A stretch of DNA of 64,000 bases from Oegoconia quadripuncta (lineage: Eukaryota > Arthropoda > Insecta > Lepidoptera > Autostichidae), in the NCBI GenBank assembly GCA_949316235.1, contig OX438754.1, positions 3,085,501 through 3,149,500 of the forward strand. Reading direction: 5' to 3'. The position numbers and the translations under genes are program-made. Within the stretch, counting starts at the first letter, position 1; each line of letters begins with the position of its first letter. This document shows positions 43,148 to 55,600 of this stretch, piece after piece. Under the pieces are notes generated by a model. That model worked only from the letters and a program-made list of their open reading frames with translations, was not told the DNA's origin and did not search any database.

Positions 43148-43395
43148 ACGACCGGTTGGTATAGTGGATAGTGACCCTGTCAGCGAAACCAACGGTTGCG
43201 GGTTCGAATCCCGCGAGAGGTAAATGTTTGTGTGATGAATACGAACATTTATTCCCGAGTCATGGATGTTTATATAAAATATTTATGTATGTTTATCCGT
43301 TATCTAGTATCCATAGCACAAGCTTTGCTTAGTTTGGGACTAGATGATTGGTGTAAGTGTCCGAAATATTTATTATTATTTATTATTATTATTAT
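43148..43395 (+). mobile_element. tRNA-derived SINE (family A)
   Basis: Head CGACCGGTTGGTATAGTGGA, B box GGTTCGAATCCCGC, TGTTTGTGTGATGAATACGA, tail ending in (ATT)n. It has the same head subtype as the copy at 19640. It lies just past the stop of the channel gene. Confidence 0.75.
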
Positions 43396-43603
43396 ATGAC
43401 AAAACTTAAAACATAGGGACGCAGCTAAACCAGAAATTTAGAAAAGAATAACAAGGAACTTCCGATTGAACCAATTTCCATCAAACATGGCTAAGAACCA
43501 GCTTTCGAAAATAAAAAGCCATTTTTTGCTCAACCATTTCGCCGCTATAGTGACATTTTGGTCGGGAGTTAAAAGTTTTGTTCGCGCTTCAGGTCTAACA
43601 TTT

Positions 43604-46600
43604 TTAAATAGCATTTTTAATGAGCCTGAAGGCCTCATCTATAAGTACGGTTTCGTGCATCCTCTTTGAAGCCAACACCTCCACTCTCTCGTATAGCTCC
43701 TGGTACGTCGTTATAAAGTCCCTGAGGAATAAAAAGATGCGTGTTATTGGTGTGTGGAGGGTCTGTTTTGATTGATCGTGAGTTGGGACAGATTAGAGGC
43801 ATGTTGCGAGTGTTGAACTGTTGGACGATAGTTTGGAGCCATATAGTGTATAGGTTACGTCAACATCCTTCGTTTGCTCTGTTATGGGCCGTGTAACCGA
43901 TGCTCATTAAGGGCGAATCCAGCGCTGGATCCACAAACATGTGACTCCCTCTGTATCGCCTTGGAGACAGGGAGGGTCACATGTTTGTTTGAGGCACCAG
44001 CCATCATTGTAAATGCATGTTTTTGTAGATATATATGTAAATAGTTAATCTAGATTCTAGAATAATTAAAAAATCGAACTAAAATACATTTAAGTTAAAC
44101 AGTTAACTCTGAAAAATACAGTGAGAAAAGATTAATAATAATAAATAACAATCTGTGTTCTATTTTTATCATCAAAAATTATTGTAAATTATTTTGCGCA
44201 ATAAAGAGTATTTGTATTGTATTGTAATGTACCGGAAGTCAGCAGCATCGAGCCGATAGACCTGCGTGATCTCGACGGCGATGACTGTCGCCACACGCTT
44301 GTTGTCCTTCATGAGCAGTGCCACCTCACCAAAATGTGCGCCGTCTTCTAAGTGGCACACCTGATTGGTAGTGGACAAATATAAAGCGCACGCATAAAAT
44401 CAAAAATCAAATCAAAATCAAAATATTTTTATTTCATAGGATAAAATTATCACTTGAAAACGTCACTATTAATATTAATATTACATTATAGTTTAAATTT
44501 ACTGCTCATTCACAAAGCTGACTCCCCAGAGAAGAACGAGCAAGAAACTCTAGGGTTGCTCTTTTAAACAGATTATAGGTTGCGATTTGATAATTATATG
44601 AATAGTCCTAGCTATGTCCATGCTTGCTTATCATTCAAATAGTCAGTGATTTTATAATAGCCTTTTGTTAATAATTTCTGTTTTATGATTGCTTTAAATT
44701 TATTTAAAGGCATATTTTGAATGTCTACTGGAACCTTATTATAAAAGCGTATACATTGCCCTTTGAAGGATTTACTAACTTTGTGAAGTCGGCTAACATA
44801 AATAGATAACTGGTTCTTATTCCTTGTATTAACATTGTGCCTATCACTATTTTTAGCGAATAAGGTTATATTTTTTTTTGCATATAACAAATTCTCATAA
44901 ATGTATTGAGATGCCATTGTTAAGATATTAATTTCCTTAAACTTATCTCTAAGAGACTCTCTAGGTCCTAATTTATAAATGGCACGAATAGCACGCTTCT
45001 GCAGAACAAAAATCATATGTATGTCAGCAGCGTTTCCCCACAACAATATGCCATATGACATCAAACTGTGGAAATAGCTAAAGTAAACCAGTCTTGCGGT
45101 ATGAACGTCTGTTAAATTTCTGATTTTTTTGACTGCATACGCAGCAGAAGCAAGCTTTTTCGCTAGTTTCTCAATATGAGGCCCCCACTGAAGCTTAGCA
45201 TCCAATGTCAGTCCTAAAAAGACAGTAGTGTCTACAAGGTCCAATTTTTCACCTCGTACAATAAGGAACCGGGAACCATGAGGGAACCACAATCACAACG
45301 ATAAATAAAACAGCACGCGATAGTAAACAGGGAGAACGGCCACCTCCCCTATCGCTGGCCAGTTGATGATTTCTATGATCTGATAATCTCAAATGATCGA
45401 TTGGCCTATCAGGATGACAATTGTGTAATTTGAAAGTGCCAAATGGTCCTACATTTAGATTTAGACTTCAAGGCTTTCCCGCGGGATCTTTAAGAATTAT
45501 ATATATCTATATAGAAGAGGCGAAGTGTGCCAAGGAGTGTCATTATACAGACTGACTTTGTTGCGATAGCATAACTTCCACTTCAGAAGACGAAGATGCG
45601 CCAAAAGACGACGAGACGGGGTACTGCAGTACTTTTTTGCGAACGGCTTATTTTGAACCCGTCCTGTGGCTACGGTCTGGACAATAATGGTTTGTATTTA
45701 CTGAATTAACTCTTTAATCCTTACTTTTGCGTTACGCTTAGTCTGAATTAAAATGTATACCTACCGCTTATTATAGATAGTTCTAAAAACCTTTCGGGTG
45801 CGCCTATAGAAAAAAGCTATACCTCTGCTCCTTTCAGTGAGTACACAGCAACAGTGCCAGTTGAAATAAAATACATGCAGTTCCCGATATCGCCGCCGCG
45901 GACGATCAAGTCATTCGGCATGAACACCTCAGCCGTGAGGCAGCCTAGCACTGTTCCCACCACGCTGGCCGGCAGTCCGTCGAACAGAGCCACCTTGTTG
46001 ATCAACTTGTGGCACGTGTGCAGTGTAATCTCGTTGCGTAGTTGGTCTGGGAAATAGAGTCACCTGGTACAGGTTGGTACGTTGAAAAGTAGCTCAAAAA
46101 TAGCACGCACCCTACGTTCAATCAGCTCCGCCTTGAAATTTTGGACATCGTTTTACAAAAACAAGATCACCTTTTTATTGAATTTGTTTCTGAACTCTTT
46201 TGCAATGGCCCCTGGTCACAGATACTTTGTCTGTCACCCTGATGACTAAGACGGAATGCCTTTTAATTCTGTTGTACACTAGTACACTCTCCTGCAGCTA
46301 AAACTATACCCTCATGTTTTCTAGCGCACTAGATCTATTGCATTAATTATGTCTTGCAAAGAAAATCAAACCGGTGCGTAGTGCACGCACTATTTAGTAA
46401 GCATTTTTACTATTATAAATACATAGGCTCCTTTTGCCTTGCACGGCATAATTAATGTAATAGATCTTACGCGCTAGGGGCATAGATACTTTTAGTTGCA
46501 GGTGACTGTACCTAATATAAGTGTAAATAGAAAGTAGATTAAAGTACCCGATAGACAGTCCAACGATGTTTCCTGTTTGAAGTATTTCTCGTGGTAGCGA

Positions 46601-49600
46601 TATTTGTAGAAGTCGCGCACACGCCTTTTCAGTTGTATAGGAAACTGCTTATGTCGCATATATTTCTGCAGATGGGGAAAAGACGATTACGAAGTGAGGT
46701 GGAGATTAGTCAGCTCTAGTAATACTTGTACTATTATCTATTCTGTAATATTGCAGAAGTAACACGTGTGTGATGCTAGAATTCACCCAGTGGAATTCAG
46801 GTATTTTGACAATGTTAAAAACTGTGCTCAAATAGTGAAAAGGAAAATATAATGTGTTGAGGGAAGTGTTATCCGTATGTGTTATTATTCCACCCTCCCG
46901 AACGAAATTGTCTTTTTTTATGCACGACGTGTTCGTACTTAACCTCAATCACACCTGATGTTAAGTGAACATGAGGTCGAAAGTGGAAGCGTACTGACCC
47001 GGAAACCCCAACACATTTGGGGGACTGGCTATCTTATCTCTGACAACCGGAACACAACAATGCTATTAAAATTGGTACTTGGTGGCAGATTTAGATAAGA
47101 TGGTGGTAGCTAGTCAAGCGGACATTTAAAATGCCCTACCACGAACCAAACCGAGTATTAAACATCCCACGACCTCCGAATCGTAAACCCAATATTGTTT
47201 ACATTGAGCCACGGAGGACATGATTTAGATTTTTGTCTGGCCTACGAAAAGTCCGTCATCTGCGCTGCCCCTTTTCACAAAGACATCTAAATGACTGTTT
47301 TTGAAGCATTATTTATGAGACTTGTATATTTCGGTGGCACTATTTTTTTGCACAATTTTGACATTGTCAAAATAATTAAATTACACTGTATTAACTCTAG
47401 CATCACAGACGTAACAATGTACAATAAATAGACAAAAAAAGTGCAATATACATGAACGGATCCAAAATAATTATGAAGTGTATTAAATAATATTTTGTAA
47501 TTACCTCAACTTGATTCATAAGCTCATTATATCGCATAGTGGAATTGAAATTTATCATGTAAATCTTCAAGAGAAACACTGAAAAATTAAGCAGACCTAG
47601 ACATTACATAGGTAAGTACATGTTACGTATTTCATGAAAATACGATTTAATAAAATAGGAAATAACTAGAAAGTTTTTGGCTACCGTCCCGCAGTTTACA
47701 ATCCGTGGCGTATACGAAAGCAGGGGGCCGATCGCGCTAAGTTTAAACGATACTACCAAGGCTAAACCATAACCAAAAACGTTACGTTAAGCGCATATCG
47801 TATCGTGGTAATCATTTAAACGGAAATTAAACTACATAGTTTTTTTTAATATTCGTGGTCAGCTCTAAACATTTTGGTTTTGGTTTTACTTTGGTAGCGT
47901 CAACGATATAATCGTTCACATAAAATAGCGCGATACCATGTCATACTTTAGCTAAACTAAAGCTAAACCAAAACCAAAAACGTTCCGAACGTTAAAACCG
48001 TTGTAAAGTAGCGCGATTGGCCCCCAGGTTGTATGCTAGTGGGCCACAGAGTAAGCAGACAAAATAAAATCAGTGAAAATCCATCAGGAAAGAAAGTTTT
48101 GACTCCGTTCAGTGTGTTGCAGTGATATGAGTCAAGTAGTGCAAAGGCATTTCAACGAGGAATCCTTTCGTGCTAATTGTGGTCTATAGTTATCAAATCA
48201 AATATATTTATTAATTAAAATGGTACATTGAAACATAGAATCTACATTTCAAATTTTATTTTATTGTTCAAATTTATTTATTGTTCAAAATACTTAATAC
48301 TACATACAATAATTTGATGATGGAGCCCCTATTAAGTAATTGAATACCTGTGCCAGGGGTCTCCGCTCTTCCACGGTGTACAGTATACATAATAAAATAA
48401 CCAAAATAGAAAAGCAACTAAATTACAAATACTCTTACAAATAGTAAGTAATTTATATACTATTAAACAGTGTGGTACTTGTGTGTGTACATAATAATAC
48501 TTAATTGCAACTGTAACACTAGTGCCTGAACTAGGAAAATCCTGTGTTTCAGGCGAAACTAGGGCTTCTATATATTAAAATAATATAACCATCTGTAGGT
48601 ACAAACTAGATATCTATAAATAAAGTAGGTATACAGAATAAATCTATGCTTAAATGCTAGTTAGAACGCTTAGTCAGCCAATACTCGGTTAGAACAACAA
48701 TTTCACAGTTTACGTCTAGTCTTTGTTGGAGAGTTGCAGAATTGACAAAATTCTTTAAAATGATTCGTATATTTTGTTTATTAATGTTAGTGTATTATTA
48801 AAGCAGGAAAGATATTGTTTGCAGTTTTACAACTCGCATCACTTTTGACTCGGATACAGAGAAATTGTCTAAGTCACGAATTAAATTATTAACCATAATG
48901 ATTAAAAAACTAAAATAAGTAAAAGAAAATAAATAAATAAAGTGTAAAAATACGTGATAACTGACCGGCGCTCTTAGGCGCCTTCATAATCTATTGTGTT
49001 GATATATCTTTTTTCGGCCATTTTTTTGGCAGGGCAGTTATGTATGTATACTTAATGGCCTGTGCTTTTGTGTTGTCATTTTATAGAAAAACCCCCGCAA
49101 TAAAAATGGCTGACAAGTACAAGAGCAATCCTGAATTAAACATATGCATATCTGACTAATATTCTTATTTATTGTGATTATTATGATTATCTAATCTGTG
49201 CCTAGGGCTCGGCCATGCTCTCCTTCTCTATAGGAATGGCATTAGTGCCGTTTCGCATTTTATTGTCAACTTTCAGTAGGCGCCGTGTCGTGTACCACTT
49301 TTGATCTTAGTTTAGAGTTACAGTGGGAGAAGCGTGGAGGCGGAATTGTTTGAAATGAGATAGCCTTAATTGCTTCACTTAACATCAGGTGTGATTGAGG
49401 TCGCGCGCTGACCCAGTGCATTAAAAATCTTTGGGAGAAGCTCAATCAAGCTATGGACTTTTGTAGGTCACTAGATTCTTACTTTTTGATTACTATTTCT
49501 ATGCTGAAGAATAGCTACGTTAATTAAAGAAATTAACATTTCAACTAACGGATTAAATAGATAAAACAGTTATTCACAGTACATACAACCAAAATAGAAG

Positions 49601-52600
49601 AACACAAACAAGGTAATTTTAAGTCAATTATAAAAAAAATTAAGTATAGCGTTCGTTAAAACCCAAGTCCGTTAATCGTTACTTCAGTACTTCTGTTTTC
49701 TTCATACTTTTCTTTTTTTTTATTAATAAGGCCGAGACGATGAATGCAATTTTTATCACGTAACGGATTAACGATTGCTGATGTAACGCTTTAACGTTTA
49801 ACGAAGTTAACTATTTGAGTAACGGATTAGCGATTAACAAAGTTAACTTTTTTAGTAACGGATTATAGGGAATAACGAAGTTAACTATTTGAACGGATTA
49901 GCGATTTACGAAGTTGACTTTTTTAGTAATGGATTAGCGATTAACGAAGTTAACTGTTTGAGTAACGGTACCCCGCTATGTATCTGCTACAAATTTATAA
50001 ACAAAGTCTGTTTACCTAGCATATACACCATAAACATGGAAGAGTATAGAATGATCATACTGTTGACCACTATCTCACCCGGATGTTTCGCTTGGAAGAT
50101 TGAGTAGCCCGTACCTGTGCCAAACAATTCACATTAAATAAATAGACCTACACACAGCGCCATCTAGTTCCACACTAAGCATAAGGATACCAGTAAGTAA
50201 AAAATAGGGGATATTAGGTAAGTGAAATGAAGTTATTTGTATAGGTACTTTATTTGTTTTCTTTTTTTTTCAAAATCAGACGCGCCATCTGGATATGCAT
50301 TAAAAAAAAAAAAAAAATATTGATTATGCGACTGGCGTGATTCGCAGGGTTCCTATCACGCTAAATTTATTTGGAACTCATATTTTCTCGAAGTTTTCTT
50401 TATTTATTTAATTTAACGATTTAATTATGTAGAATAGTCTATAAACTACAACGCGTAAATGACACAGTTAACGATTTATTCGATGATGGTTCTGAAAAAA
50501 CAAATTACCTATGCCAATACCCTATTTTTTTCTTACGGTGAAAAAACCCATCCGGTATATTATAAATTTATACAGCCATAACTCGGATACATTATCTGTA
50601 TTCATCATGCAAACTTAAGCATGTAACGGGATCTTTAACGGTCAGGGGTTTCTAAACATTTCTTCCGAACGGTATTGACGAAATTATATAATAGAGCCCC
50701 TTGAGTTAAATCGAGCTATGGGCTCACTCATGGATTTTGCCTGTAGGTAGGTACATAGGCACAACGCCACATTCGCAAATTGTCTTATCTCAAAATGTCA
50801 GATTCGCAAATTGTTGATGTGAGGAGAGGTCAAAAAAATTGAGGAGAGATCAGAAAATTAGATAAAAAAATAAAAATAAATAAAATAAAATATCCTTAGA
50901 CATACACACAGCGCTGCGTTGTGGATACCAGATGGTTGATATAATACATAAATATATATTTTTTTGTAAATAAATACTTATTATAAATAAAAACATCCAC
51001 AACTCGGGTACACATGTCCGTATTCATCACACAAACATATGCCCCTAGCGGGATTCGAACCCACAACCTTTTGGTACAGTGGTCAGAGTTGCTAACCACT
51101 ACACCAAACAGGTCGTCATAATTAGAGTACCATTTGAACCATTCTTCTATTACCTAATTTAAGTATCACTAAGTGCTATATTAGTCTTTGTAAAGTGACC
51201 AATGAACTGTATTCAATTTCTAGTATCACTTGTTTTGTTACTTTTCCGTAAGCCATAAGGTCCACAAAGTAGTGACAAACTAAGGCCCGTATTAATAAAC
51301 CATTCTCAAGATTGAGAACAGTTCTGGGATCGATCTCAAGTAAACGTGTTGACTAATAAACCTAATCTGAGACCTGAAAATCACGTGTGTACTCAAGCAG
51401 TACTCACTTGAGAAGTGCGCGTATTAATAAACGAAACTCAAGATATCATTCATTCGCCGCTGAAGCGAATAGGTACTTGAGAAGTGATCTCAGCTGAGTA
51501 GACCTCAAGATTGATTTATAAATTAGCACGGAGCTTGAGATAGCGTCAACTGCTTAAGACGCATCTCGGTTGATACAGCCTCAAGACTTATATTAAGATT
51601 GGTTAATGAATACGGGCCTAAATATTACAATACAGGTCACCACACGACACAGGTCCGCCTATTGTGTAGATCATAGGTAAACAAATAAACATTTTGAAGC
51701 ATATTTTATTACTGATCTCCATAACACATGGAGATCAGCGATATTTTATTCACTGGGCTGATGGTGTTATCACTTGGCTGTATGAGACTTATGTTCTTTG
51801 CCGTAGCAAATAGTGCGGTTATAGAATATAACGCCACTATTTACGTTTATAACACACGCGTCTTTTATGAGCTGCTTGATATATCTAAAACAGATCCACT
51901 TTACAAGCAATTAGTATGTTGAAAAGTAAATAAAAGGATTTTTACACGTTACACGACAAGTACTTTTTTACATAAAAAAAACTTTCGAAACATAATTGAA
52001 ATGTACAGTTGACAGCACGACGACCGTAACACTACCTACCAGCCTCCGTAGCATGACATCGTTTCTCACTCGCGACGTAGGAGTGATAGTGGGATGTTAT
52101 ATTAATGTTATGTAGTAATCTTATATTATATGTATATAATAAATTACCGAAGAACGCTGAGAAGCAAATGAACATCGCATTTCTGTACCTATCTCGAGCT
52201 TCGATCTTCCACAAATCTCCATCTTGTGACTTCAGGAAACTGCAGTAGCCGGGCGTCATGTTACCGTTTACTGTGGAAAATCATAGAGGGAGTTTGTACT
52301 ACCTACTTGTATGGTTCATCTTGGCACTGCCGCCATCACCAACAGGATATCTGACTTAATAGATAATTAGTCGATAATTTCTCGAACTTTGTTAGAAAAT
52401 ATCAGCACTTGTCGGACCGCTGACGGTTAGAAGATATAGGGGTGTATTGGTGGCCGGGCCAAAAAAAGCGATCATCGTGGTACGGCCACCCCGTATTTTC
52501 CAAACTACAGCACTTAGCGAAGATCTGATAACACTTTAACTAGTCGATAATTTGTCGAAACAAGTCACAAAAAAGCAGAATCTGACGTCACGTCGTTTAA

Positions 52601-55600
52601 AGTTACAGGCGATATATCAGATACATCCACTTGCAATGACTGCGGGGTAATAGAGGATGTTCACCATGTGTTGAATGAATGTGTTCGGGGCGTATCTCGA
52701 CGCTATTCAGACGATATTACAACAGTATACTCTCCTCTCCAAATTCGGAACAAGCTAAAGCTTTTAATTACTCTATAGAGGCTGTATAGAGCGACATGGT
52801 TGTTTAATACGACCAAGCTCTTTAAAATTAGATTAAAAAAAAAAGAAATCCTTACAAGGTATCCCTAGAGAAACATAATAAAGTATTTTGTCTTCTTCCA
52901 GGATATTTTCTACTACAAATCAAATCAGTACAGTCGTATCGCCGTAGTTGAGCAAGTAACAAACACACATAAAATAACACTTTATAATATTAGTTTTTAC
53001 TTTGTTAGCTAACAAAACCGATTAACTAAGCATGCATCCCGAGGCGTTTACAACGTCGGCTTGTCCGACAAGGATAGTTCAACCCATATTGGTCTGCCTG
53101 AAATTAGGTTGGTATTGTTGTTAAACCCCTTTTTATCTCAAAACGTGCTTTGAATTTCTTTCCTCCACCCACAATCGCCGCCTTCGTTCGACGGACAATT
53201 TACGGCTTTACGTTCCACCGAACACCTCAAAATTCTATAGCCAATCATTTACCCTTCAAGCTATTCGTCTCTGGAACTCTCTACCCGAGTCCATCAGACG
53301 AGCTCAAACTTTGAATGCTTTCAAAGTCGCCGTCAAGGAGCAAAGTTTCCTGGTGCTTTATTCTGTGTTCTCTTCTTAGCTTCTCTCTATACCTTAGCAC
53401 AATCCTGTTGTCGCTTATTATTATTATTTTATATATCAATAAATATTTATTTAGTACACCTATACAGGGCGTCCCAAAGTTATGGGACATGAAGGGGAAG
53501 TACCTTAAATATTGTAGATAGTGAATTTTGCTCAAAGAAGACTTTATGTTATTTTTAAAAGTTAGTAATTCTGCATTCATAGATTTTCTAAAAATTACTT
53601 GCTTCGGCTGGGAATCGAACCGACTTAAATGTGAAAAAAAAAACACCCTACTTTTATGATGCCAATCGAAAGAATAGCTAAAAAATAATAACTCTGCCTA
53701 AGTAACATAGTATTTTAAAAGAAAGGAACAACATAAAATGATTGAGTCAAATTTCAAGAAAGTTATTTATTGCCGACGACGTTCGAAAAGTAGCGATATT
53801 ATCATTCCAAAGATAGCATTGATTATTCGTAAATAAGTACCCACTTCATAAAATAGGTACTAACATAGTTTTCCTTATTATAAGTGCACGTGTAGATGAA
53901 ATGATAAAACTTGTATTTCAATACGTCCTCTGTAAGCTAGACAGAAGGCAAATTAAAAACAAAAATAAATAATTTATAATTTGAAAATGGAACAGTTTAT
54001 GACAGCGTTTGTTTGAATGCATACTTTTTAAGATATTTTAAAAAGAAGTGATATTTTTAAATGTTGTTCTTAAATTTGAAAATGGAACAGTATGTGCGAG
54101 CGTTTGTTTTTCGGATATTGATCTGTTTAGTCTCAATTCACTTACACAAGTGTTATTGTGTTAATTTATTGCGAACATGGCATATCAAGTAAGTTTTGAT
54201 CTAATGGAAGCATATTTTTTGAACGATAAAGATATCTCTAGAAGTTTGCGGTGGTATGGCGTAAAATATCCTGATAGACAAATACCGTCTCGTAAAGTTT
54301 TGAAAAGGCTTGTGAACAATTTGAAAACTCTGGGACGTTTCGATAAACGCCCAAGAGAACCACAGCAAGAAAACCATACGATCAACGACGAAGAACTTGG
54401 TATTTTAATTTACTTTTCGGCTTTTCCGAAAGCATCGGTGAGAGAAGGAGAACATGAAATTGGAGTTTCAAAAAGTAAAATACACCGTGTATTAAAAAAA
54501 CACGGTTTTAAGAGTTATGTTGAAGGACGATTGGTTCAAAAATTACTTCCGGGCGATACAGAAAGGAGAAAAAATTTCTGTCTTGATATCCAGGCACGAT
54601 TGCTCGAAGATCCAAATTTTTTGGATAATATTATTTGGACAGACGAATCTAACTTTAGCAATAACGGTATGTATAACCGCAACAATAATCGTATTTGGTC
54701 TAAAGAAAATCCCCTACGAGTGACTGAAACTAATAACCAAGTGCGTTTTTCACTCAACTGTTGGTGCGGACTTTTAAAAAACCGGGTTTTCTTAATCCAT
54801 TTTTACCAAGGAACCTTGAACACAGAAAAGTATTTAGGAATACTTCAAATTTTAAGGGATAAGATAAGAAACCATTCCGCGGCGGAGCAAGAAAACTTAA
54901 TTTTCCAACAAGATGGAGCTCCGGCTCATAATAGTCGGAGAGCAGCAGATTTTCTAAATGAATGTTTTCCTACATGGATTGGTACAAATCGACCGATTAG
55001 ATGGCCGGCCAGATCCCCGGACCTCACACCATTAGATTTCTTCTTTTGGGGATACGTGAAAGATATGCTATACAAAAAGCGATACGAGAACGTAGGCGAG
55101 TTGCAAACAGAATTGTGCCATATCACATCGAGTGTTCACCATAAAATGATTAGAAAATCAACAGGCAGCGGGCTCATTAAAAGATTGGCGATTTGCGTAA
55201 GACAAGAGGGATCACATTTTGAGCATTTAATTAATTAATTTACAAAAAAATACCTACTTAATTGACTACGGCAGTTTCATGTATGTTTTTTATTTGATTA
55301 AAATGATTAATTTCACGTTGTTCCTTTCTTTTAAAATACTATGTTACTTAGGCAGAGTTATTATTTTTTAGCTATTCTTTCGATTGGCATCATAAAAGTA
55401 GGGTGTTTTTTTTTTCACATTTGAGTCGGTTCGATTCCCAGCCGAAGCAAATAATTTTTAGAAAATCTATGAATGCAGAATTACTAACTTTTAAAAATAA
55501 CATAAAGTCTTCTTTGAGCAAAATTCACTATCTACGATATTTAAGGTACTTCCCCTTCATGTCCCATAACTTTGGGACGCCCTGTATATTTACGTTTGTA

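Noticed and set aside
43148..43225. Possible true tRNA genes at A/B-box sequences (also 31504, 41835, 51110)
   Set aside because: B boxes are good, but no cloverleaf with paired acceptor stem forms, and each is followed by a shared non-tRNA body, so they are SINE heads.
43438..43669. Plus-strand and alternative minus frames over the last channel exon
   Set aside because: Only the phase-2 frame entering at 43721 continues the cyclic-nucleotide-binding domain into its C-helix; the others are shadows.
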